Source of the DNA: UBA1181 sp963648205
Lineage (GTDB): Bacteria; Bacteroidota; Bacteroidia; Bacteroidales; Paludibacteraceae
Direction: 5' to 3'
DNA length: 27,670 nt
Assembly (NCBI GenBank): GCA_963648205.1
Contig: CAVJCT010000020.1
Location: 1-27,670, forward strand
Shown: positions 14,634 to 22,482 of the stretch, piece by piece
Numbering within the stretch: position 1 is the first letter of the stretch
How the letters are laid out: every line of letters starts with the position of its first letter
Position numbers and translations under genes: made by a program
Notes under the pieces: model-generated
Database searches by the model: none
Told to the model about the DNA's origin: nothing
The model's input: the letters and a program-made list of their open reading frames with translations, nothing else

Positions 14634-15746
14634 ATGAATGTAATAAAAAAAATTGTTGTTTCACTTGCACTCGTCGGAGTGAGTCTAACAATTAACGCAC
14701 AAAACGATATGGAGAATATGCTTAGTAAGAAAGAACAGAGTTTCGTCGTCATGGCGGCTTTCACTGCAAAGGGCGACCTTGAGAATCTCAAAAATGCAAT
14801 CAACGAAGGTTTGGATAATGGACTGACCGTCAACCAAACGAAGGAGGCTCTCGCCCACTTGTATGCCTACCTCGGGTTTCCTCGCAGTCTGAATGCTTTA
14901 GGCACTTTAGAGAGCGTGTTGAAAGAGCGTAAAGAGAAAGGCATTAATGATGAAATGGGGAAAGATGCATCACCGCTGCCTACCGACTACAACTCATTAG
15001 CGCAAGGCACGAAGGTACAAACGCAGTTGTGCGGCGGAAAACCTTTCACCTACCAATTTTCGCCTTCCACTGATTATTATTTGAAAGCACACCTATTCGG
15101 TGATATCTTCGCTCGTGATATTCTGACGTTCGACCAACGAGAATTGGTTACGATTGGTGCGTTGGCATCGCTCAAAGGTGCTGAGCCTCAACTGAAATCA
15201 CATGTTGCCGGATCGCGCAACATGGGTGTAACAGATGACAAACTCAGAGCCATTCCATCCACTTTGAGCGAGGAAGTTGGCGAACTGGAGGCTTACAGAG
15301 CGAAAAAAGCAGTGTCAGAGGTGTTAGGAGACACTTTCACGGAGGGGCAACCTGTTGAAAATCAGATTTTCCCGAAGGGAGAACCCAACACGGCATACGC
15401 AAAATATTTTGTCGGAGAAAGTTTTCTCGCACCACTTCTGAAAGGAGAAGTATCGATGTCGAACGTAACATTCGAGCCAAGATGCAGAAACAACTGGCAC
15501 ATACACCACAAGGCAAGTCAGATTTTGATTTGCGTAGGCGGCGACGGTTGGTATCAGGAATGGGGCAAACCAGCACAGAAATTACACGCAGGCGATGTTG
15601 TCAATATTCCAGCAGAGGTGAAACACTGGCACGGAGCGACAGCAGACTCATGGTTTCAGCACATCTCAGTGTCCGTTCCTAACCCCGAGGCAACCAACGA
15701 GTGGTTGGAGCCTGTAACAGACGAAGAGTATAATTCACTTCAATAA
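14634..15746 (+). CDS. Exported carboxymuconolactone decarboxylase-cupin protein
   Basis: The ATG at 14634 gives a signal peptide (MNVIKKIVVSLALVGVSLTINAQ). The open frame extends to 14499, but the extra 45 residues would bury this signal, so the later start is chosen (370 aa). Two carboxymuconolactone decarboxylase-like helical modules follow (about residues 30-100 and 155-215; e.g. TFDQRELVTIGALASL and HVAGSRNMGVT). The C-terminal part is a cupin with candidate metal ligands in WHIHHKASQILI and VKHWHGA. No AhpD-type CxxC pair was seen, so a peroxidase role is not supported. The substrate is unknown. Similar fused proteins are common in Bacteroidota. It is a single gene ending at a terminator. 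Confidence 0.85.
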   Translation: MNVIKKIVVSLALVGVSLTINAQNDMENMLSKKEQSFVVMAAFTAKGDLENLKNAINEGLDNGLTVNQTKEALAHLYAYLGFPRSLNALGTLESVLKERKEKGINDEMGKDASPLPTDYNSLAQGTKVQTQLCGGKPFTYQFSPSTDYYLKAHLFGDIFARDILTFDQRELVTIGALASLKGAEPQLKSHVAGSRNMGVTDDKLRAIPSTLSEEVGELEAYRAKKAVSEVLGDTFTEGQPVENQIFPKGEPNTAYAKYFVGESFLAPLLKGEVSMSNVTFEPRCRNNWHIHHKASQILICVGGDGWYQEWGKPAQKLHAGDVVNIPAEVKHWHGATADSWFQHISVSVPNPEATNEWLEPVTDEEYNSLQ

Positions 15747-15764
15747 TGTTTCCTTAGAACGAAA

Positions 15765-15803
15765 GAGAGACGCTGCAAGATGATTCCTGCAGCGTCTCTT
15801 TAC
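15765..15803. terminator. Terminator between the CMD-cupin gene and the carbohydrate-binding gene
   Basis: A 13-bp stem (15765-15777 with 15788-15800, outermost pair G-T, 10-base loop) is followed by a short T-rich tail. The genes on either side converge (stops at 15746 and 15828). Confidence 0.82.
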
Positions 15804-15827
15804 TTTTATTATTTCGCTTTTCCGAAA

Positions 15828-17663
15828 TTACTTTGTTACACTGACTATACGACCAGCATTTGCCGCTGTATAAGTGTAATCAGTACCACCTGTGTAGGTT
15901 GCAGTTCCCGGTTGATAGAAACCATGGAAATTATCAGCCGTGGCATACGTTCCACCTATATTATAAGTGTAAGAAGTTCCACTTGTCATAGGGAAGATCA
16001 ACTGGAGACGCTTGGTTGTACCTGCTGTTTCTTGATTAGCATACTGCAACAGTACACCGTTGGCATCGCTCACTTGAACCGAACTACCTGAAGAGAATGT
16101 AGCATCAGCCACCGAACAACTTACATTCTTCGTAGAGGTGTAGAATGCCCTCAAATTGGTAGTCAGCACCTCACCCACACCGATGTAGTATCCGCCGTAG
16201 TACAGAATTGTACCATTGGTCTCCTGAGAAGACTCGATGAGGAGTCCGCCGTTGACGATAGCTCTCGATTCAGAAGTTGGCTGTTTAGCACTTTGCAAAT
16301 AAACCTTTGCACCCTCATTCACATAGAATGAACCTTCAGAATTGATCGAGATCAAACGTGTTCCAGATGATTCAACAGTACAACTATTAAATTCAACCGC
16401 ACCATCCGTCTTGAATCCATAGCCTTTCTTCTTCTTTCCTTCTGAAGTCTCGAATGGTTCGCAAGCACCATCAATGAGGATATGAGAATCGTTGCCTACA
16501 ATGATACCAGAATCAGCAGCAACAGCTCTTGAACCTAAAGCAGCTTCTTGCAATGTAACAGAAAGATCTGTACCGAGAATATTTACGTACTTGTCAGATT
16601 TCAGCAATGAAGCGTACGAAATATCGTCACCGCTATCGATAACCGTACCACCAACAGTACCATTGATTTCACCACCATTGAGAATAATATTTCCAACAGT
16701 CTTGATACCTTTGCTAGCCTTGCCATTCACTGTTAAAGCGATTGTTCCACCATTCATGATGAATGCGCCATTAGTTTCAGAGATAGCCAAAGTGGAGTCG
16801 ATACCCACCTTGATAGCCTTAGAATCATCCACAGTTGAATTCACGATGATTGTACCGCCATCGACCTGCATGTAACCTGCTTCAACGTCGATGCCTGTTC
16901 CATTGGCTGTTAAAGAGCCACCCTTCATTACGATATAGTCATTAGCACGGACGGCATCAGACAATACAGAAGAGGCAGTTATATCTCCACTCTCAATTTG
17001 AAGATAGTCACCCGTTTGGATGGCACGTTTAGCATTCGCCACAACTTTCAAAGCACCATTTCCTTTCTTAAACTCAATTTGTCCCTTGCTTCGGAAAGTT
17101 GCATTGCAAGTATCAGCGGCAGAATCCTCTAAATAAGAAGAAGTGCCGTCAGGCAATTCAACAGTCATTGTCGAACCCGAGAAAGAACGGAATGTAGAAG
17201 ACTCACGATTAGACTTCAACGAGAGATTGTTCAACACAACCGTAAATTTACGAGGACATGAAATTTCGAACGCGCCATCTTCTGAAGTTCCAGAAAGGAG
17301 ATAAACGACATCCTTCAACTGGTTCACACAATTGACAGAAACATAATTTCCATCCGTTGTGATCATCACTGTCTCAGGATATGGATTGACGATCGACACC
17401 ACTGTTCCATAGGTTATCTTCACCGTATCAGTAGCAGAGACGACCTCTTCGAAAGTCAAAGAGACCGCATCCTTCTCGTAGGTGTAGGTTTTTGAATCTT
17501 TAAAGACTGACACCGTTGACGAGTTAGCCTTCACACTATCGATATCAGCACATTTCTCTGAGCGAACGGTCGTCTCGCCCACATTGACGTAAAGCACATA
17601 TTCTGCCAAAGCAGAGAGCGACAATGCCGTCGCTGCTAATAAAGCGATTGATTTCTTTCTCAT
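15828..17663 (-). CDS. Exported carbohydrate-binding domain protein (PF14262 / Cthe_2159-like)
   Basis: A 611-aa exported protein with signal peptide MRKKSIALLAATALSLSALA. A short N-terminal module (about 22-80) ends in DAVSLTFEE. The rest is a right-handed beta-helix-like repeat pattern with many short G-G-x-I units: YIVMKGGSLTANGTGIDVEAG, NGAFIMNGGTIALTVNG, NIILNGGEINGTVGG. This matches the PF14262 carbohydrate-binding family, whose Clostridium thermocellum member binds cellulose and acidic sugars. No T9SS tail is seen; the end (AANAGRIVSVTK) is short. Its ATG overlaps the stop of the upstream gene (ATGA), so the two are probably translationally coupled. Confidence 0.8.
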   Translation of the reverse strand: MRKKSIALLAATALSLSALAEYVLYVNVGETTVRSEKCADIDSVKANSSTVSVFKDSKTYTYEKDAVSLTFEEVVSATDTVKITYGTVVSIVNPYPETVMITTDGNYVSVNCVNQLKDVVYLLSGTSEDGAFEISCPRKFTVVLNNLSLKSNRESSTFRSFSGSTMTVELPDGTSSYLEDSAADTCNATFRSKGQIEFKKGNGALKVVANAKRAIQTGDYLQIESGDITASSVLSDAVRANDYIVMKGGSLTANGTGIDVEAGYMQVDGGTIIVNSTVDDSKAIKVGIDSTLAISETNGAFIMNGGTIALTVNGKASKGIKTVGNIILNGGEINGTVGGTVIDSGDDISYASLLKSDKYVNILGTDLSVTLQEAALGSRAVAADSGIIVGNDSHILIDGACEPFETSEGKKKKGYGFKTDGAVEFNSCTVESSGTRLISINSEGSFYVNEGAKVYLQSAKQPTSESRAIVNGGLLIESSQETNGTILYYGGYYIGVGEVLTTNLRAFYTSTKNVSCSVADATFSSGSSVQVSDANGVLLQYANQETAGTTKRLQLIFPMTSGTSYTYNIGGTYATADNFHGFYQPGTATYTGGTDYTYTAANAGRIVSVTK

Positions 17664-18148
17664 TTCTTCACAACTTTAAATGTACGACCATCCACACGAA
17701 TCACATACATGCCAACAGGCATCTCAACCAACGAAACGCCATCTTGCTGAGAGTAGGCATCCGTTTTCAACAACATACCATTCCAAGCGTAAACGTTGAC
17801 CTCCGCGCCCTCATTGACGTAGGAGATGTAAACATAATCGCTGGTTGGGTTAGGATAAACCGACTGACCATCAGAGAGTATGTCATCAACACCAGTACCC
17901 TCTTTGAAAGTTACCTTAGCAATGTCAGAAAGGCTGATCGATTTTGGAGAAGACGTTTCAGAAATCTGAATCATCAAATCATCATCCGAGAAATAGAGTT
18001 TACCAGAATCCTCCAATTCAAAAGATGAGATTTCTCCCGTACTTTTCCTAATGACGCTGACCACATTTGATGCCGATGCAGCAGAACCTAAGAAAAGCAT
18101 TGTCGCCAATGCGACCATTTTTAAGTTTCTTAGTTTTAATCTCTTCAT
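17660..18148 (-). CDS. Short exported protein with T9SS type-A sorting domain
   Basis: A 162-aa protein. The signal peptide (about residues 1-26, MLFLGSAASA) is followed by an N-terminal module of about 60 residues (STGEISSFELEDSGKLYFS ... SISLSDIAKVTFKEG). The rest is a type-A T9SS C-terminal domain (VYPNPTSDYVYISYV, VYAWNGML, MPVGMYVIRVDG, FKVVKK). There is almost nothing between module and sorting domain, so it carries no enzyme. It may present or anchor its partner, which starts within its stop codon. That is inference. Confidence 0.83.
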   Translation of the reverse strand: MKRLKLRNLKMVALATMLFLGSAASASNVVSVIRKSTGEISSFELEDSGKLYFSDDDLMIQISETSSPKSISLSDIAKVTFKEGTGVDDILSDGQSVYPNPTSDYVYISYVNEGAEVNVYAWNGMLLKTDAYSQQDGVSLVEMPVGMYVIRVDGRTFKVVKK

Positions 18149-18241
18149 ATTTTCTTCCTTTTTATTATTCGATTTGAAATTGATACCTTACTATAATAAA
18201 GTGTAATACCCTATTTTCGACCCATCACATTTGATTCTTTG

Positions 18242-18249
18242 CAAATATA
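18242..18249 (-). promoter_or_regulatory. -7 element for the T9SS/carbohydrate-binding pair
   Basis: TATATTTG on the minus strand, a full TAnnTTTG match, just downstream of the orphan terminator. It would give a leader of roughly 85-90 bases to the ATG at 18148. Confidence 0.55.
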
Positions 18250-18253
18250 AAAC

Positions 18254-18291
18254 AAAAAAAAGAGCCAACTTGCTTCTCAGCAAACTGACTC
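18254..18291 (-). terminator. Orphan intrinsic terminator ahead of the T9SS gene
   Basis: On the minus strand a 13-bp stem (18291-18279 with 18274-18262, three wobble pairs) is capped by a GAGA tetraloop and followed by eight T (18261-18254). No gene lies directly upstream on this strand; the vWA gene beyond is on the plus strand. It therefore ends either a short non-coding transcript or an attenuated leader. Confidence 0.8.
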
Positions 18292-18703
18292 CGAAATATA
18301 TAGAACAACACAATTTAGGGTCTTCTTTACGGCGACAAAGGTAAGTGTTTTTTTTTTACCAACAAATTTTTGTGGCATTTTTTTTAAAAAAAATTTGCAA
18401 AATTCTCACTTTTTCTCCGTTCTGCGCCATTTTTCAAGTCAGTTACACCTTGCAAGTAACAAAATGTCAAAGAGTTCAGGGCGTTACCTTTCGCCTTCAA
18501 AAGTAGCAAGATATAGAGTGTGTCATTAAATAATTCAGTCAAATGCACATACTTCACACGAAAGAATTGATAATTTTATAAATATTTCGTACATTCGTAA
18601 CCATAAAGAGAAACCTTTGAGACAGTTTTCAATCGTCTTGTTTAGATTGTTGAAAATTGGATATCAAAGAGATAAAAAACGTTATTAAAATTCACCACAC
18701 AAT

Positions 18704-20272
18704 ATGAAACAGTCAATAGATTTTCTTATCGACGTCTCCAACAATATGGAGGGTAGAATGGCAGTTGCCAAAGAGGTTCTCAAGCAAGAGTTGATTCCTG
18801 CATTGAGAGATTCAGACAATTTCGGAGTAAGAACCTTCTTATCACTTTTCGGTTCTCCGGTCATCATTAACACGTTCGACATGGGTGCGAACAGCAAAAG
18901 CGAGTTCATCGAGAAAGTTGAATCGCTTCCCGAACCCAACCAGGGAACTCCGTTGTCTGGCGTGGTGAAAGCGTCTTTAAAAGATTTTCAGAACATCTCT
19001 GACAGCAAAAAAATCATCGTCCTCGTAACGGCAGGCGAAGAGACCGACGGCAGCGACTATGCTTTCGACGTGCAAGCAGAAGCACCTAAAGACGTGCAAA
19101 TCAACATCGTAGGTATCGGAATGACCAACGATGGATTGGCAAAAGCGCAGAAAGTTGCCTCATTGACAGGAGGTGTCAGCGTTAACATTCCTGAAAGCGA
19201 CTATAACAACAGTTTCGCCATCCAGAATGCAGTTGCTTCTATTGTTGAAATACTTCAAGGCAAAGCAGTTGCTAATGTTGAGGTGAAAGAAGAAGCAAAG
19301 CCAGAGGTTAAAGAAGAGGTAAAAGTAGAAGAGGTAAAGGCTGAAGTGAAAGTTGAGCCTCAACCTGTTGTAGAGACCAAGCCATTGGTGGAAGAGAAAC
19401 CAATTGAAAAGAAAGAGAAGAAAGAGAAGCCAGCCAAGACGAAGAAGTCGGAGAAAGTCAACTTAGACGAGTTCAAGACGAAATCGGTCAAGGTAGAGAT
19501 TCCTGATGTTCCAGCCGATTTCAAGTCGGTCGACAATGCGACGCTGACCAACGAGATGGAAAGCACAAATGCAAAAATTGCAGAGTTGCTGAAATCTAAC
19601 ATCACCACTCTGACAAAGGCTTTGGAGGCACAAGGTGGCGCACAGAACGAGATCGCAGAGTTGAAAGAGGCACAAAAGAAACAGGCTAATACGATCAACG
19701 AATTGCAGGAGGCAATTGCTGATGCTCAGGTAAACATCGACAAACTCAAATCTATCGTAGCAGATAAGGAAGAGGAGATCGAAGCCCTCAACAGTAATAA
19801 AGAGGATTTGATGGTAACCATTCAGCAGTGGCAAGATCGCGACAGAAACGTCATCATCGACTTGGATGCGAAGGAGCGCGAAGCCACCTCACGAGCAAGC
19901 GAGCAGATTCTGTACGATTTCTTGGAGAAGAAATACCCTGGTCGTGTGAAATGGTGCAACCAAACCAACAAGGCAGCCAAGGGTTACGACTTTGAAATCA
20001 CCGGTTACGAAAATAAGGAGACGGAGTATTTCATTGCCTGCAAGGGAGCCAAAGACGACAGAAAGATCTTCTTCTTGAGCGAAGAGGAGTGGGATGCTTG
20101 TTTGAACAACAGCCTCAACTACCAAGTTTATTTGGTTAGAGACGTTGCCAACACGCCAAAAATCATTTTGATTGATAATCTGATCGGATGGATCACCTGC
20201 GGTAAAGTTCGTCCATGCGCAGAGAAAAACGAGAAAGTAAAAGCAGGACACGTTATGCTCACATTAGTATAA
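18704..20272 (+). CDS. Cytoplasmic vWA - coiled-coil - DUF3883-like protein
   Basis: A 522-aa protein without signal peptide or membrane helix. Residues about 3-180 are a von Willebrand A fold. The MIDAS is partial: D10-V-S12-N-N14 in place of DxSxS, TP in QGTPLSG is kept, and the usual Asp of TDGE is replaced (VTAGEETDG). A Lys/Glu/Val-rich acidic-basic segment (about 185-250) and a coiled coil (about 285-395) follow. The C-terminal 120 residues resemble DUF3883, a PD-(D/E)XK-like domain: KGYDFEITGYE, then FIACKGAK and FFLSEEEWDAC. In related domains the core is IEVK; here it is I-A445-C-K447, so the catalytic acid seems lost. Function unknown. It is a single gene with no clear partner. Confidence 0.7.
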   Translation: MKQSIDFLIDVSNNMEGRMAVAKEVLKQELIPALRDSDNFGVRTFLSLFGSPVIINTFDMGANSKSEFIEKVESLPEPNQGTPLSGVVKASLKDFQNISDSKKIIVLVTAGEETDGSDYAFDVQAEAPKDVQINIVGIGMTNDGLAKAQKVASLTGGVSVNIPESDYNNSFAIQNAVASIVEILQGKAVANVEVKEEAKPEVKEEVKVEEVKAEVKVEPQPVVETKPLVEEKPIEKKEKKEKPAKTKKSEKVNLDEFKTKSVKVEIPDVPADFKSVDNATLTNEMESTNAKIAELLKSNITTLTKALEAQGGAQNEIAELKEAQKKQANTINELQEAIADAQVNIDKLKSIVADKEEEIEALNSNKEDLMVTIQQWQDRDRNVIIDLDAKEREATSRASEQILYDFLEKKYPGRVKWCNQTNKAAKGYDFEITGYENKETEYFIACKGAKDDRKIFFLSEEEWDACLNNSLNYQVYLVRDVANTPKIILIDNLIGWITCGKVRPCAEKNEKVKAGHVMLTLV

Positions 20273-20292
20273 CAGTCTCATAGAAACAAAAG

Positions 20293-20326
20293 TGGGCGGT
20301 TGTAGAGAATATCTCTCAACCGCCCA
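20293..20326. terminator. Hairpin terminator between the vWA gene and the convergent lipoprotein gene
   Basis: A 10-bp GC-rich stem (20293-20302 with 20317-20326) is extended by a further 5 bp after a one-base bulge. The flanking T tract is short, so termination could depend on both strands or on other factors. Confidence 0.65.
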
Positions 20327-20357
20327 TTTATATCTTAAGTGTTATCTATCCAACGCT

Positions 20358-20804
20358 CTATTTCACTGCATGTTCTTGGGCATATTCATAGTCGCTCTCC
20401 GTAATGGAAGTGCGAATAATGTAATACTCAGATGAGACATATTCACGACTCTTGAATCGGTCAACGTTTCTAAAATCCATCAGACTGTCCGTAGGATACT
20501 TATCAAAAACCACTGAAAGAGTGTCATCATAGGTTACCGTCATCTTTCCTGTTCCTAAAGGATAATAGGAACCTGTTGTCGGAACATACTTCTCGACAAT
20601 GGCAATACTATCATTAGCCTCAACTGTTTTGTTAAGGGCATTTTCATTGATCGAGCCAACAATATCCACCTTATGCGCCGTCTCATTCACAAGTCGAACT
20701 TCGACCGTGCGGTAAGAATACTCATGATACTCCTCTTCATAACTCTCCTTGCAAGATAGCAAAGCGAGAGAGGCAAGCGCAACTATAAAAATCTTCTTCA
20801 TCAT
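20358..20804 (-). CDS. Small lipoprotein of unknown function
   Basis: A 148-aa protein with a lipoprotein signal (MMKKIFIVALASLALLSC). After an acidic Tyr/Glu-rich linker (KESYEEEYHEYSYR) comes a compact beta-rich region (VEVRLVNETAHKVDIVGSI, GKMTVTYDDTLSVVFD, YYIIRTSITESDYEYAQ). No family was recognised. Two adjacent ATG codons (20804 and 20801) are equally possible starts. It lies 14 bases downstream of the flippase gene and is probably co-transcribed, so it may act in the same surface-polysaccharide context, which is inference. Confidence 0.75.
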   Translation of the reverse strand: MMKKIFIVALASLALLSCKESYEEEYHEYSYRTVEVRLVNETAHKVDIVGSINENALNKTVEANDSIAIVEKYVPTTGSYYPLGTGKMTVTYDDTLSVVFDKYPTDSLMDFRNVDRFKSREYVSSEYYIIRTSITESDYEYAQEHAVK

Positions 20805-20818
20805 ACGTCAACAAATTT

Positions 20819-22306
20819 TTATTTCCCAAAGAATTTACCAACTACTGGAATTGCCGAGATCGGTAAATCTCTCTTCAAAATCAACGTAATAAAGATAGCC
20901 AATAGTATGACGTTCTGCACATACATCAGCACTCCTTGGAGCGGTGAAAGATAACTAACGACCAACAAAACGATTGCAACGACAAAATAAAGTGCCATCG
21001 ACTTCAAATCGTAGTCTATCTTGTAATATTTCTGCCCCATAAAATAGGATATCAGCATAATGACGAAATAGCAACACAATGAGGCTGCAGCAGATGCCAT
21101 ATATCCATATTTCGGAACAAATAAAATATTGACTATCAACGTAATCACCAATCCAATAACTGAGAAAACTGCCCCATAACCCGTCTTATCAATGAGTTTG
21201 TACCACAACGACAAATTGAAGAAAACTCCTTGGAAAAGATAAGAAAAGAGAATGATTGGCACGACACGCAAACCCTCCCAATAATCACTACGAATAAGGT
21301 ACTTGATGATGTCGAGGAAGAAAATCATACCCAAGATGATGAGCAACGAGAAAATCACAAAGAATTTCATCGCGTCAGCATACTGTTTCTTCTTGTCGCC
21401 ATTCTTATTCTGAGCGAAGACAAACGGTTCGTAGGCATAACGGAAAGCCTGCGTGAAGACCATCATCACCATAGCGATTTTGAAACATGCGCCATAGATA
21501 CCCAACTGAGTTTCAGCCACTAATCGATCTTCAATCAAATAAGGGAAGATGATTTTATCTACCGTCTGATTCATAATTCCAGCAATTCCCAGAATGAGCA
21601 ACGGCAGAGAGTAAGCCAAAATACGTTTGAGCAGAGGTTTATCGATTGAGAACTTCGCCTTCAAGATTTGAGGTAACAACATCAACGTAACACCCAAAGT
21701 CGAGAAGAGGTTTGAAACGAAGACATAACCCACACCATAGTTCGGATCGTAGAACCATGAAACTGACTCTGGTGAACTCTCATACATACGAGGGCAAATC
21801 AGCAAGAAGAAGATGTTGAAGAAAATGTTGATGGCGATCATCAACAGCTTGATGATAGCGAATCGAGTCGCCTTGTTTTGGTATCTCAAATAGGCAAAAG
21901 GAATACAGCCAAAAGCATCGAAACCTACGATAACGCACATCATCGTAACAAACTCAGCGTGCGTCGGATAGCCTAAGAAATTGGCGATATTTTGAGAAAA
22001 GAAACAAGAAACAAGGATGAAAATCAACGAAGTAGAACCCACGCACCACAAAACAGAACTGTAAACCTTTTCAGGATTTTCGCCCTCTTTATTCATGAAT
22101 CGGAAGAAACCCGTCTCCATTCCGTAGGTGAGGATTACGAGGAGTAACGCTGTCCAAGCGTAGAGATTTGTTACGACACCATACTCAGCCGAGCTTGTGA
22201 GAATGTAGGTGTAGAGAGGCACTAAGCACCAGTTGAGGAATTTACCTAAGATACTGCTGATTCCATAGATGGCGGTCTGTTTCGCCAAATTTTTCATTTC
22301 TGCCAT
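20819..22306 (-). CDS. Polysaccharide flippase (Wzx/MATE-fold, oligosaccharide exporter family)
   Basis: A 495-aa polytopic inner-membrane protein with about 12-14 hydrophobic helices, the normal size for Wzx-type lipid-linked oligosaccharide flippases of the MOP superfamily. The N-terminus (AKQTAIYGISSILGKFLNW, LVPLYTYILTSSAEYGVV) and internal segments (MNQTVDKIIFPYLI, QLGIYGACFKIAMVMMVF, AFRYAYEPFVFA) are typical. It should move an undecaprenyl-linked saccharide to the periplasmic face. No glycosyltransferases lie nearby, so the substrate cannot be inferred. An internal ATG three codons later is an alternative start. Confidence 0.9.
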   Translation of the reverse strand: MAEMKNLAKQTAIYGISSILGKFLNWCLVPLYTYILTSSAEYGVVTNLYAWTALLLVILTYGMETGFFRFMNKEGENPEKVYSSVLWCVGSTSLIFILVSCFFSQNIANFLGYPTHAEFVTMMCVIVGFDAFGCIPFAYLRYQNKATRFAIIKLLMIAINIFFNIFFLLICPRMYESSPESVSWFYDPNYGVGYVFVSNLFSTLGVTLMLLPQILKAKFSIDKPLLKRILAYSLPLLILGIAGIMNQTVDKIIFPYLIEDRLVAETQLGIYGACFKIAMVMMVFTQAFRYAYEPFVFAQNKNGDKKKQYADAMKFFVIFSLLIILGMIFFLDIIKYLIRSDYWEGLRVVPIILFSYLFQGVFFNLSLWYKLIDKTGYGAVFSVIGLVITLIVNILFVPKYGYMASAAASLCCYFVIMLISYFMGQKYYKIDYDLKSMALYFVVAIVLLVVSYLSPLQGVLMYVQNVILLAIFITLILKRDLPISAIPVVGKFFGK

Positions 22307-22336
22307 AGTTCAACGATACGTCAAAATAAACAAGTG

Positions 22337-22344
22337 CAAAGATA
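22337..22344 (-). promoter_or_regulatory. -7 element for the flippase gene
   Basis: CAAAGATA on plus equals TATCTTTG on minus, a full TAnnTTTG match 30 bases ahead of the ATG at 22306. The nearest TTTG on that strand (22373-22370) is 25 bases away, longer than the usual spacing. Confidence 0.55.
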
Positions 22345-22444
22345 AAAAAGAATCCACAATAGTGTAACGCAAACTGATTTCTCCCCTGCCGAAAATTTCC
22401 ACTCCTCCGCCTAATATTTCCGATTCGCATTCGTTTTTACCCTC

Positions 22445-22452
22445 TACATTTG
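22445..22452 (+). promoter_or_regulatory. -7 element for the pectinolytic gene
   Basis: TACATTTG matches TAnnTTTG and lies 30 bases ahead of the ATG at 22483. No -33 TTTG is visible at 19 bases. Confidence 0.5.
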
Positions 22453-22482
22453 CCATCGTAGAAAATCTAATCTTATAAAACC

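Larger units (their letters stand above)
18149..18703. other. Non-coding gap of 555 bases with AT-rich tracts, promoter boxes and an orphan terminator
   Basis: No credible coding frame. It contains TAnnTTTG boxes on the minus strand (18249-18242, 18343-18336 and 18505-18498), a strong minus-strand terminator hairpin (18254-18291) and A/T homopolymer tracts near 18350-18400. Close to the vWA gene there are only imperfect plus-strand boxes (18590-18597 and 18612-18619, each one mismatch). No tRNA or known riboswitch was recognised. Confidence 0.6.

Noticed and set aside
18704..20272. Part of a complete anti-phage defence island together with the Schlafen-like gene
   Set aside because: The two genes are about 17 kb apart with housekeeping genes between, and no nuclease, methylase, helicase or toxin-antitoxin genes were found.
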